Source of the DNA: Bacteroidota bacterium
GTDB lineage: Bacteria; Bacteroidota; Bacteroidia; Cytophagales; Cyclobacteriaceae
Assembly: GCA_022571715.1 (NCBI GenBank)
Contig: JACZXH010000030.1
Span: forward strand, 1-41,108
DNA: 41,108 nt
Direction: 5' to 3'
Below are positions 1 through 8,392 of the stretch, in pieces (the first letter of the stretch is position 1; every line of letters begins with the position of its first letter). The translations under genes were made by a program, and so were the position numbers. The notes below the pieces were generated by a model. That model was not told where the DNA came from. It saw only the letters and a list, made by a program, of their open reading frames with translations, and did no database searches.

Positions 1-951
1 CAGTACAATTCCCCACGTTAACCGGTATGCCACCGAGTTTTCCGACCAGTTCCGGTTCGGATTTGATAGCAGTGTCTTTCCTGTTATAGCCGAAGCCAGT
101 GGAGCGGTTAATGCGGAGGTAATTCCTGCGGCAAATAATCCCAGTCCGAAAAGCGTTCCGGCATACTTGCCTTTCATTGAAATTAGCGCCTCGGTCAACG
201 CATCAAAGCTCATCATTCCCGTTATAGCGGTGCCAGCTACCAGAATAGCCAGCGAAATAAATCCGCCAATCAGTACGGCAATGGTTATCCCGATGCGCAT
301 TTCCCTGACAGACTGGCTTTTACTAATGCCTGATCCGAGAAAAAGGTTATATGGTACGATGGTAGTACCGATAAGACCAATGGTAATAAGCCCTGATCCT
401 TGTGGGAAAGAAGGCTGAAATGAAGCCATTAGAACATCCATGAAGGAATAGCCAATACCTGAAGCAGCGCTGATAAACAGGATCCCCATTAAGGCAACGA
501 TTATTCCAAGGAAATGAACAAGCATCCGGCCTGTGCCATACCACAGGAGAATACCACAAAATAAGAATATAGCTGTAGTTGAATAACCTGCGGGGAGATT
601 GAAAATCAGCTTTAGTCCCGATACGGCGCCCAGCATGTTACCCGCTTCGTATGCTGCACATCCGAAGATCACGGAAAGTGCCAGCCAGACTTTAATTTTA
701 TTTTTTCCATAACGCAAAGAAATGGCCTCACCAAATGTAAATCCGGATCCAATGGTTATTCTTGCCGCAGCTTCCTGAAGCACAATGCAGGAAACAGTGG
801 CAAACACCAAAGCCCACACCAGGTCAAGTTGAAAGAGTGCCCCGGCTGTGGTTGCTGTGGTAACCGTACCTGGTCCGATAAAAGCAGCTGCAATTACCGA
901 CCAGAAAAGGACACTTGCTGCTCCTTTCTTAAAAGTAACTGTTTTAGGCAT
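1..951 (-). CDS. Nramp-family metal ion transporter (divergent), 3' end outside window
   Basis: Reading from the ATG at 951 gives 317 residues that run off the left edge without a stop. The product is a very hydrophobic polytopic membrane protein of the Nramp (SLC11) type, which imports divalent metal ions with protons. Residues 16-45 form TM1 and include a GPGT sequence (26-29) where canonical Nramps have DPGN. TM6 has VPYN (199-202) where canonical members have MPHN. The surrounding framework (TM1 glycines, NLFL after the TM6 motif, the EAAAR stretch after TM2) still fits the family. Because the usual metal-ligand Asp, Asn and Met are all replaced, the substrate cannot be assumed to be Mn/Fe and may be Mg or something else. 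It is the last gene on this strand before the RAYT element. Family assignment is firm, specificity is open. Confidence 0.8.
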   Translation of the reverse strand, partial: MPKTVTFKKGAASVLFWSVIAAAFIGPGTVTTATTAGALFQLDLVWALVFATVSCIVLQEAAARITIGSGFTFGEAISLRYGKNKIKVWLALSVIFGCAAYEAGNMLGAVSGLKLIFNLPAGYSTTAIFLFCGILLWYGTGRMLVHFLGIIVALMGILFISAASGIGYSFMDVLMASFQPSFPQGSGLITIGLIGTTIVPYNLFLGSGISKSQSVREMRIGITIAVLIGGFISLAILVAGTAITGMMSFDALTEALISMKGKYAGTLFGLGLFAAGITSALTAPLASAITGKTLLSNPNRNWSENSVAYRLTWGIVL

Positions 952-1084
952 TGACGATATCTGTTTTTCTCATATAATTTCTTACCAATTTTAATGTAAT
1001 TCAATTTTAGTATCATAAAAGTGAATAAGTATCACGTCTAAGATATTGATTATGTTTCTTGTTTGAAATTCATAAGGAAACCTT

Positions 1085-1113
1085 CGCGCGCATTTGCAAT
1101 GCGTGCGGATTTA
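1085..1113 (+). repeat. REP-like repeat, left copy (short form)
   Basis: The block contains CGCGCATTTG followed almost directly by AATGCGTGC and GATTTA. It is the reverse complement of the block at 1709-1760 apart from one substitution near the GATTTA end and the absence of a 23-base insert. The two flank the RAYT gene as inverted repeats. It lies just beyond the transposase stop codon. Confidence 0.7.
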
Positions 1114-1122
1114 CTATCACTA

Positions 1123-1665
1123 TCATAAAAATTCAACTTTCAATATTGTCTCTTTGTCCTGGTAGTTCGAAGCGCTACTATAAACATAATCCTCAGGTAA
1201 CCATACAATTCCAGCTTCAACGGGATTATTATGGACATAATCCAGTCTTTCTTCCAACATCATATTTGTGTTTAATTCAACTGGATGAAAACCGTCTTTC
1301 CAAATCTTATAATTTCTTCCTCGTTTGACCCTGTCTGAAGCAAATTTAAACTTCTTCAATAACCAGACTTTACGACTCTCGCTTGTCTTGTTAATTGCAG
1401 TTATTAATTGCTTTGAGGTATATTTCTTGAAATCTCGGATTATAAAATTCAGATCATTATTTTGAGAACTGGCAATCAAGTGGATATGATTGCTCATTAT
1501 GCAATAAGCATGTAATGAAAGACCACGGTTTTCAATACAATACTTCAGAGATTCAATGAGAATATCCCGAAATTCCTGCCTTGTAAACAGGTCAACCCAG
1601 TCAATGACAGTGATAGTCATGAAATGAGGAATAGCGCTTTCGCCGACTTTATATTTTTCTGACAT
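1123..1665 (-). CDS. REP-associated tyrosine transposase (RAYT, IS200/TnpA-like Y1 family)
   Basis: The 180-residue protein belongs to the Y1 (HUH) transposase superfamily. The HUH metal-binding motif is seen as NHIHLIA around residues 58-64. The likely nucleophile tyrosine lies in the YVHNNPVEAGIV motif near residue 142, which is diagnostic of the RAYT branch rather than of true IS200 TnpA. Length fits the family (about 150-220). No frameshift or internal stop is present, so the gene looks intact. RAYTs are thought to cut and join single-stranded REP sequences at hairpins. Matching hairpin-forming sequences lie on both sides, which supports the call. It stands alone on its strand and its promoter would lie inside the right-hand repeat region. 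Confidence 0.88.
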   Translation of the reverse strand: MSEKYKVGESAIPHFMTITVIDWVDLFTRQEFRDILIESLKYCIENRGLSLHAYCIMSNHIHLIASSQNNDLNFIIRDFKKYTSKQLITAINKTSESRKVWLLKKFKFASDRVKRGRNYKIWKDGFHPVELNTNMMLEERLDYVHNNPVEAGIVWLPEDYVYSSASNYQDKETILKVEFL

Positions 1666-1708
1666 GGAATTTGAATTAATATTGGAATTTTATTTTACTG
1701 TTGCTATT

Positions 1709-1760
1709 TAAATCGGCACGCATTACGCCATAGGCGTCCCTTCGGGACAAATGCGCGCCA
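1709..1760 (+). repeat. REP-like repeat, right copy (long form with two small hairpins)
   Basis: This is the inverted partner of 1085-1113: it begins TAAATCGGCACGCATT and ends CAAATGCGCGCC. Between the conserved arms it carries about 23 extra bases that fold into two tandem stems: ACGCC/GGCGT around 1726-1738 and GTCCC/GGGAC around 1736-1748 with a TTC loop. The left copy lacks this insert. Confidence 0.7.
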
Positions 1761-1805
1761 GTGTAAATTAAAACCATTAGTCTATTGACAATTTTGGGTT
1801 TAATG

Positions 1806-1850
1806 TCCACGCCATATCACCCTTACGGGTGACCACCCGATAGGCGTGGA
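1806..1850 (+). repeat. REP-like nested hairpin outside the RAYT unit
   Basis: A perfect 8-bp outer stem TCCACGCC (1806-1813) / GGCGTGGA (1843-1850) encloses an inner 5-bp stem CACCC (1818-1822) / GGGTG (1827-1831) with a TTAC loop. No T-run follows on either strand, so it looks more like a REP-type palindrome than an intrinsic terminator, although it lies about 65 bases beyond the 5-oxoprolinase stop codon and could stabilise that mRNA end. The rest of 1666-1915 holds nothing else I can name. Confidence 0.6.
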
Positions 1851-1915
1851 ATGGCGTGGTTAGTCACTCATACTTATTCAAAAGTCCACCTAAACGCATA
1901 TGCCTATTCAACTAT

Positions 1916-4900
1916 TTACGGGTGTCCGTAACCCCCTCCTCCCGGTGTGCAAATTACAATACTATCCCCTTTCTTTACGTTGTATTGATCTTTCCATTTC
2001 AAGTCAACCTTTTTACCCGACGAAGTTACAATCCATTGTTCGCCGGATTTTCCGTCTTCCCCGCCTGCCATTCCATACGGGGAATTTGTGCGGTGCTGAC
2101 TCAGTACGGTGAGTTTTACGGGAGAACTGAAAGTCATCTTCCGGATCACCCCGTTTCCCCCATTCCATTTTCCTCTACCGCCAGAATGTTCCCTTATCCT
2201 GAAATAATCGAGCGTGACCGGGTAGCGGTATTCAAGTATTTCAGGATCGGTGATTCGCGTATTGGTCATATGCTGATGCACTGCATCTGCACCATGTGAA
2301 TTTATGGAAGCACCCACACCTCCACAAATTGTTTCGTAATATCCGAATGAATCGTTTCCAAACAGGAGGTTATTCATCGTTCCCTGGCTGCAGGCAGCAA
2401 TACCAAATGCTTTGAGCAAGGTATCGACAAGCCGCTGGCTGGTTTCGGTATTTCCTCCAACCACAGGTGGACATTTGGAGGGTTGTCCGCTGAAATCAGG
2501 ATTAAGCATACATGGAGGCAGAATTATCTTTACATTTTCCAGTAATCCTTCATTCAGGGGTATCTCTTTGTGTGAAAGCAACCGTAATACATAAAGTATC
2601 GCACTCATCGTTATAGCCGGAGTTGCATTCAGATTATTGGCTTGCTGAAGCGAAGTGCCCTCAAAATCAATGATCACTTCTTCCTTTCTTATATTTATTT
2701 TTACCACAATCTTTGCACCGTTATCCAGGATTTCTGTAGCGGAAAGAATTTTTCTATCATACACAGACAATGCATCCGTTAATGATTTGTGTGCATGCTC
2801 TCTGATTTTATCCATGTATCTTTTTAGCTGCTGCACCGTATATTTCTCAGCAAGCATTTTTAATTCAGCCACCCCCAGCCGGATAGATGCCAGGGCTCCG
2901 TTTAGGTCAGCAAGGTTTTCCTGCAACGCCCTGGTGGGATATCTGGCTTTTTTGAATACCGCTTGCACTTCGTTCCATTTTGTTTTACCATTTTTAACAA
3001 GATACATTGGACTGATTACCACTCCTTCTTCTTCCAGTGACCTGGCATCAGGGGGCATCGATCCCGGCCTTGTTCCTCCAACTTCCGCATGATGGCCCCG
3101 GTTTGCAACATATCCGATCAGGGAATTGCCATAATATACAGGGCTTACAAGTGTAATGTCGGGCAAATGGCTGCCTCCAAACCGTGGATGGTTGGTAATA
3201 ACTACATCACCTTTCTTCATGGATAGTTCCTCCCGTATTTCCCTGATACATAATCCCAAACTGCCGAGATGTACGGGAATGTGAGGTGCGTTCACCACAA
3301 GGTAACCATCTGCATCAAGGATGGCACACGAGAAATCCAATCGCTCTTTGATATTTACGGAGAATGAAGTACGCTGTAGCAAAGCACCCATCTCATGTGC
3401 GATGGAGGTAAACCGGTTTGAAAATAACTCCAGTTGCGCTGCTTCAGGTTTAGTTATATGTCCCGATTCAACCTGTGTAATTCCACCCTTCTTTGTCAGT
3501 ATCGTATTTCCGACAACATCAATTTCAGCTGCCCAGCCTTTAACAATATAAGTTGTGGCTGTACGGCTGCCTATGATTGCCGGGCCGATGATCTGCGCTC
3601 CTGGTTTTAAATCCGATTGGTAGAAAACAGCAATATTTTTCCATCTTCCATCGACAAGCGACTTGATTTGTTTATTACTTTTCGGTGAATATAAAGAAAG
3701 GCCTTTTACTTCAATTTTCTCATTTTCTATAATGTTGCAGGCGGCAATTTTTATAGATTCAAGTTCAATTTCACGGTTTTCTAACCAGTGGCCATACAGC
3801 TTTACGTATGCTTTTTTAAAATCAGCAATAATATTTTCCTGACCATTGACTTCAATGTTATAGTCTTGTCCAAAAAAGCGAAGATAGAAAAAACGATTAC
3901 GTATCCGAATTTCATCTTTTCTAAAGCCCTCGTTCTCAAGCCTTGTCGTCACTTTTTTCTCCAGGTTTGACACGATAGCCGGGACATCCCTTATAACTTG
4001 GTTCCATGGTTTCAATACCTGACTACTGGCAAATCTCTCCACAACAGCCTGCCCGATTCCATATGCGCTCAACAATCCCGCATCTTCCGGTATCAGCACG
4101 GCTTGCATCTGCAGCAGATCTGCTATCTGACAGGCATGTTGCCCCCCGGCTCCGCCAAAGGCAAACAATGTATAATCAGCCGGATCATATCCTTTAGTCG
4201 TTGAAATTTTCTTTATGGCTTCTGCCATTTTTTCATTAGCGATCTGCTCGAATCCTTCAAGAATGACCTCTCTGCTATATTTCTGTTTGTATTTCCCGAA
4301 TATCAGATTGCGGATACCATCAAGCGCTTTTTCGGCTGCGGTGGTATTTACTGGTATTCCAAAAATTTCAGGATCAATCTTACCGAGCAGAAGATTAACA
4401 TCCGTAATAGTTAACGGCCCACCTGTTCCATAACAGGCAGGGCCTGGTTCTGCCCCGGCGCTTTCAGGACCAACCGTAAATCTGTACCCATCAAACCGGC
4501 AAACCGATCCGCCACCTGCAGCTATGGTTTCAATAAAAAGGGCTGGACTCAGAATCTTTGCATTTCCAACTTTTGTTTCATACCTGTAGTCGAATCCCTT
4601 GTCATACCTTGCTACATCGGTGCTGGTGCCCCCCATATCCAACGTTAGTATTTTATATATATCCGATTTTTCGGCCATATTAGCTGCACCTACCAGTCCA
4701 CCGGCAGGTCCGCTAAGCAGGCTGTCTTTTGGATGGAATTTTTCTGCGTCAATCAACCCACCTGCACTGGTCATTACCTTCATGTTTGCAGATTTCAATA
4801 CCCCTTTTATGTTCCCGATGTAGGATTTGATAATCGGATCCAGGTAAGCGTTGGCCACCACCGTTTCGGCTCTGGGGAGTATCTTAATAGAATTTGAAAG

Positions 4901-5680
4901 GGATGCAGAGGTGGAAACAAAATTAAAACCAGCCTTTGTTAATACATTTGCTGTTTGTTGTTCGTGTTCAGGATTCAGGTAACTGTGAAGAAATGCAACG
5001 GCCACCGATTCTATTTTATGTTTTTTCAGATTATTTACAATGTTATTTAGATCTGATTCGCGTAATTGCCGGACAATTTCTCCCTTTTGATTTAATCTTT
5101 CATCTACTTCACATTCGATCGTGTAATATGGTGCAGGTTTATTAATGGAGATCGAAAAAAGATTTTCCCTCTGCTGATTCCCGATTTTGAGAAGGTCTTT
5201 GAATCCTCTGGTTACTAAAAATGCTACGCGGGCTCCTTTTCTTTCGAGAAGCGCGTTTGTACCCTTGGTGCTACCAAGACGTATGCTCAGGGAGGGTAGT
5301 GGATTTTTCAGCGGTGTCTGAGTAAGCATGCGTGCAGCAAGCAATGGCACCTCTTCCGGCGAACAAATTTCCAGTTCGCCATAAGAACCGGAAATCGGAT
5401 TTTGAAGTGTCAGTTGCGAATTATTCGGATCGAAATCTACTATTTCATTTTCTTTACCCGAGTTCAGGATTCTGATCGAATAACCGGAAAAGATGTTTTT
5501 GGAAACGTACCAGTGGTGGCCGATAATAATATGCAGCGGATCAATTACTTTCAGGATACGGCATCTTAGCCGGCTGTTACTTAATATTTTCAACTTCAGC
5601 ACACGGCCATTTGGATCATGTGCGATGCAGTCAGTAAAAGTGCCACCGGTGTCAATAAAGATTTCCCATTTCCCTGCCAT
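1916..5680 (-). CDS. 5-oxoprolinase (ATP-hydrolysing), fused hydantoinase A/B type
   Basis: At 1254 residues this is the single-chain, OPLAH-like form that opens 5-oxoproline (pyroglutamate) to glutamate with ATP. The N-terminal half is HyuA-like: the nucleotide-binding motif DTGGTFTDC is at residues 10-18, GSTKGTNALLERKG near 135-150, LDMGGTSTDVAR near 345, and FAFGGAGGQHAC near 500. The HyuB-like half begins around residue 745 (a stretch with RLDFSCAILDADG), and the chain ends in the glycine-rich GGGGYG typical of this domain. Length and domain order match eukaryotic and bacterial fused oxoprolinases, so no piece is missing. The alternative, an acetone- or hydantoin-type carboxylase/hydrolase, is less likely because those usually have separate A and B subunits. 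A promoter-like pair lies immediately upstream, giving almost no leader. Cytosolic. Confidence 0.9.
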   Translation of the reverse strand: MAGKWEIFIDTGGTFTDCIAHDPNGRVLKLKILSNSRLRCRILKVIDPLHIIIGHHWYVSKNIFSGYSIRILNSGKENEIVDFDPNNSQLTLQNPISGSYGELEICSPEEVPLLAARMLTQTPLKNPLPSLSIRLGSTKGTNALLERKGARVAFLVTRGFKDLLKIGNQQRENLFSISINKPAPYYTIECEVDERLNQKGEIVRQLRESDLNNIVNNLKKHKIESVAVAFLHSYLNPEHEQQTANVLTKAGFNFVSTSASLSNSIKILPRAETVVANAYLDPIIKSYIGNIKGVLKSANMKVMTSAGGLIDAEKFHPKDSLLSGPAGGLVGAANMAEKSDIYKILTLDMGGTSTDVARYDKGFDYRYETKVGNAKILSPALFIETIAAGGGSVCRFDGYRFTVGPESAGAEPGPACYGTGGPLTITDVNLLLGKIDPEIFGIPVNTTAAEKALDGIRNLIFGKYKQKYSREVILEGFEQIANEKMAEAIKKISTTKGYDPADYTLFAFGGAGGQHACQIADLLQMQAVLIPEDAGLLSAYGIGQAVVERFASSQVLKPWNQVIRDVPAIVSNLEKKVTTRLENEGFRKDEIRIRNRFFYLRFFGQDYNIEVNGQENIIADFKKAYVKLYGHWLENREIELESIKIAACNIIENEKIEVKGLSLYSPKSNKQIKSLVDGRWKNIAVFYQSDLKPGAQIIGPAIIGSRTATTYIVKGWAAEIDVVGNTILTKKGGITQVESGHITKPEAAQLELFSNRFTSIAHEMGALLQRTSFSVNIKERLDFSCAILDADGYLVVNAPHIPVHLGSLGLCIREIREELSMKKGDVVITNHPRFGGSHLPDITLVSPVYYGNSLIGYVANRGHHAEVGGTRPGSMPPDARSLEEEGVVISPMYLVKNGKTKWNEVQAVFKKARYPTRALQENLADLNGALASIRLGVAELKMLAEKYTVQQLKRYMDKIREHAHKSLTDALSVYDRKILSATEILDNGAKIVVKINIRKEEVIIDFEGTSLQQANNLNATPAITMSAILYVLRLLSHKEIPLNEGLLENVKIILPPCMLNPDFSGQPSKCPPVVGGNTETSQRLVDTLLKAFGIAACSQGTMNNLLFGNDSFGYYETICGGVGASINSHGADAVHQHMTNTRITDPEILEYRYPVTLDYFRIREHSGGRGKWNGGNGVIRKMTFSSPVKLTVLSQHRTNSPYGMAGGEDGKSGEQWIVTSSGKKVDLKWKDQYNVKKGDSIVICTPGGGGYGHP

Positions 5681-5684
5681 TACC

Positions 5685-5714
5685 CGAAAATAGGAATTGC
5701 ATCAGTAAAGTCAA
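5685..5714 (-). promoter_or_regulatory. Bacteroidota-type promoter of the 5-oxoprolinase gene
   Basis: On the minus strand a TTG (5714-5712) is followed after 19 bases by TATTTTCG (5692-5685), one base off the TAnnTTTG consensus of the Bacteroidota -7 box. The start codon at 5680 is only four bases further on, so the transcript would be nearly or fully leaderless. This is a pattern match, not proof. Confidence 0.45.
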
Positions 5715-5743
5715 TAACGAAATTCAAAAACTCGGCATGAATG

Positions 5744-8266
5744 TTATTGTGATTTTATTAGTTTGCGGGTAATATTGTCATCACCCAAAGTGGCGATCAC
5801 GAAGTAAATACCCAGAGGCTGATTACTCAGGTCGAGTCGGTAATTAAACACCAACGAAGTCCCGGATATTTTGGATGACATGATCACTTTGCCAAGCATA
5901 TCTAATACGGTTAAACGAATTTCGGTAGGCTGCTTTTTGAAGGTAGCCGAGATGGTATAAATACCATTGTACGAAGGATTAGGGAATATCTTAAATTCGT
6001 CGGTTGAAACCAGAAAATCTTCAACGGAAGTTACAATCTCGCCCTGGATCTGAAGATTATCAATGGCCCATCCCCAGCCGGCAGCAGCTTCATCTGCAAA
6101 CATCCGGAAACGGATCAGTAAAGTATCTCCCGGATCAAATAATCCATTATCAGTCAGATCAAGGATTCTTTCTCTGAACAGGGTGGGATTTCCAACCGCT
6201 GTTGAGATGTTTTCAGAATTAACTCTACTGGTATAAAGGTTATCCCATACGTCATACTCACGGCTATCGTATCCGAGAGTAAGCCGTCTCCAGGTAGTTC
6301 CATCATTTATTGAACCTTCCACAATTACATAATCCCAGAACTGAGAGTTCCCGAAAACAGTGCCTGGTTCGCCAGGCTCAACGAGCACAATTTCATCAAA
6401 CCGCATTTCGTGCTGGTCTGCATCAATGATGATGGGAATTTTTAGTTGGGTAATATAGTTTATAGAATTATCCAGACCCGCTTCTCCATATGGATGAATG
6501 GAGTGCAGAGCGCCATCGGTAAATCCTGATGCTGTAAATACGGTAAACTGATCACCGAGAAAATCGGTAGTAGGATTGTTAAAATCATTGAAATATTCAG
6601 TTACCGGTTGTTCAATACCTTCTACAAATATTTCATGAAAGCCGGATACGGGATGAACGGATGAATTTTGGGCAAGAGACTTGTCGATGGCCACGATTCG
6701 GTATTTGATAATATCGTCAGCATTTATACCTCCCGACAAGTCAATTGTTCCGTTATAAATCGAAAAAGTTTCCAAATCGGGCAGCATGGCAATGGATGCC
6801 TGATTTACATCATTGATAGAATATTCAATATACGCCGTGTCCACCCCAATAAAAAAATCTGTTATCGAGGCAGATATGGCCACATCCGTTTCATTTTCAA
6901 GAATGAAACTTACAGGAGTATGTTCTATTTCGGGAATACTGTCGTCCACATCTATTCTGAACCCAAAAGATACAAAATCAGGCGCCTGCCCCGGATCGGT
7001 AAACCTTCTTAATTTATCATCAAAAACTTCGATGAAATACGATAAATCGGTTCCTTTTCCGGGGTTTGGTAATGTGGCGGTGTATTCATTTTTATTTGCA
7101 GTAGGGACCATTTGAACAATTGAATCCATCACTGCAAATGCATCAGTTGAATAATGTAATTTAAGAGAGGTAGTATCGAAACCGAGATCAGATGTTACAT
7201 TGGCGTTAACTTCAAAGGTATTAAGGGTGTCCTCGGTACTGGCAAGGGGATTATGAATAATATACGTAAACTCCCAACCATAATCCTGCATCATATCCAG
7301 CGCCAGGCCGGGGTCATGGATGAGTACATCGCTACCGATAAATGGAGTCATCAGTTCATTTGGCGTATTGACAAAACTTCCATTCAAATGAGATATACTG
7401 GAGCCGATATTTAAATCCTGTGGGGCATGCAGCCGAACATCCTGGGAGATATTTGTATATCCCTGGTAAAATAACCTTGTTGAAGTCATGGCATCGCCCA
7501 GCTCTTGCGATTCGTTTTCAATGTCGCTGACAATGTTATTTCCATCTTCATCTTCAATAAAAGTTGTATATGCCATTGGAAAGCCATTTAAACCAATGGT
7601 GCCAATTCCATTTTCATCCAAATCCGGAAACGCAGAAAATCCAAGCCCATGCGCTAGTTCATGCATTACCACCGTAACAAAATCAAATTGTCCGGTACCC
7701 TTGATGCTATCAGGATTTGCAATATCGAAATACCAGTTTTGAGTATTGTTAAATGTGGCTAACATTTCATATTCATCAGACGTATTTAATTCAATGCCGG
7801 TTATTTTTTCGGCCAGCGCAACCGGATACCAAACATTCCATTGTGGTGTATTATCAAAATTTCGCCATATTTCCCCCGGGATACTTGCGCCGAGTATGTT
7901 GGCATCCAGAGATTCATAGGTTGCTTCGATACGTATTACTACGGGTGATTCAATAAGCGCTGACCATGTATCAACGGCAAATTGGAAAGCTTCTTTTGCT
8001 TGAGGGAAATTGTCAAACCCGATATAGGTAACATCGAATTTAGCGTTGTTACCTTTGGTACGGGCATTTAACTTATCAATCACAGAGGCTCTTCGTAGAA
8101 CAGACACATCCAATGGCTGGCCTGCATAACATACAATAGGTATTTCAGGTTTGTAATATTCCGGTTTTGGGAAAATATTCTGATCAGAAGCCTGCTTCTG
8201 CGCAAATACGTTTCCGGCCAGGACAATTAAAAAAAATGGCAATGTTTTTGTAAATAGTCTGATCAT
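5744..8266 (-). CDS. Secreted zinc metalloprotease-like protein with T9SS type A sorting domain
   Basis: The 840-residue product begins with a clear signal peptide (residues 1-22, ending VFAQ). Around residue 200 it has HELAHGLGFS, the HExxHxxG zinc motif of metzincin/MA-clan proteases, although the position of the usual third ligand (H or D) is Ala. Downstream of this, NELMTPFIG near residue 305 could form the Met-turn. The middle (residues ~330-550) resembles repeated beta-sandwich/Ig-like domains. Residues ~560-740 look like a jelly-roll or MAM-like module (SQFWDYVIVEGSINDG). The last ~85 residues (FKIFPNPSYNG through LIKSQ) form the T9SS C-terminal sorting domain. It is therefore expected to be exported and released or surface-anchored. 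Substrate is unknown. Protease activity is inferred from the motif only. Confidence 0.85.
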   Translation of the reverse strand: MIRLFTKTLPFFLIVLAGNVFAQKQASDQNIFPKPEYYKPEIPIVCYAGQPLDVSVLRRASVIDKLNARTKGNNAKFDVTYIGFDNFPQAKEAFQFAVDTWSALIESPVVIRIEATYESLDANILGASIPGEIWRNFDNTPQWNVWYPVALAEKITGIELNTSDEYEMLATFNNTQNWYFDIANPDSIKGTGQFDFVTVVMHELAHGLGFSAFPDLDENGIGTIGLNGFPMAYTTFIEDEDGNNIVSDIENESQELGDAMTSTRLFYQGYTNISQDVRLHAPQDLNIGSSISHLNGSFVNTPNELMTPFIGSDVLIHDPGLALDMMQDYGWEFTYIIHNPLASTEDTLNTFEVNANVTSDLGFDTTSLKLHYSTDAFAVMDSIVQMVPTANKNEYTATLPNPGKGTDLSYFIEVFDDKLRRFTDPGQAPDFVSFGFRIDVDDSIPEIEHTPVSFILENETDVAISASITDFFIGVDTAYIEYSINDVNQASIAMLPDLETFSIYNGTIDLSGGINADDIIKYRIVAIDKSLAQNSSVHPVSGFHEIFVEGIEQPVTEYFNDFNNPTTDFLGDQFTVFTASGFTDGALHSIHPYGEAGLDNSINYITQLKIPIIIDADQHEMRFDEIVLVEPGEPGTVFGNSQFWDYVIVEGSINDGTTWRRLTLGYDSREYDVWDNLYTSRVNSENISTAVGNPTLFRERILDLTDNGLFDPGDTLLIRFRMFADEAAAGWGWAIDNLQIQGEIVTSVEDFLVSTDEFKIFPNPSYNGIYTISATFKKQPTEIRLTVLDMLGKVIMSSKISGTSLVFNYRLDLSNQPLGIYFVIATLGDDNITRKLIKSQ

Positions 8267-8290
8267 ACACGTTAATTTTCAGGCGAATTT

Positions 8291-8298
8291 CAAAAATA
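8291..8298 (-). promoter_or_regulatory. Candidate -7 box for the T9SS metalloprotease gene
   Basis: On the minus strand TATTTTTG (8298-8291) matches TAnnTTTG exactly and lies 24 bases before the start codon at 8266. I do not find a good -33 element at the expected distance, so support is modest. Confidence 0.35.
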
Positions 8299-8392
8299 CC
8301 AATTTCAGCCTTTATTACGGATTCTATACTTAAAAAGTTTAACTTAATAACAATTATTGATAACCAGATAATTCAATAACCAATATATTTAT

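Larger units (their letters stand above)
1085..1759 (-). mobile_element. RAYT gene with flanking inverted REP-like repeats (REPtron-like unit)
   Basis: A single-gene unit of about 675 bp consists of the transposase at 1123-1665 bracketed by imperfect inverted repeats (1085-1113 and 1709-1759). This is the arrangement known for REP-associated tyrosine transposases, in which REP sequences in inverted orientation flank the enzyme that recognises them. I see no target-site duplication that I could defend. The unit sits in the intergenic space between the Nramp-like gene and the 5-oxoprolinase gene and interrupts neither. Confidence 0.6.

Noticed and set aside
1856-2299. Open frames on the plus strand over the 5-oxoprolinase gene (also at 2655-3092, 3998-4204 and others)
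   Set aside because: They lie opposite a well-supported 1254-codon gene, have no recognisable motifs and vary in frame; they are by-products of the real coding strand.
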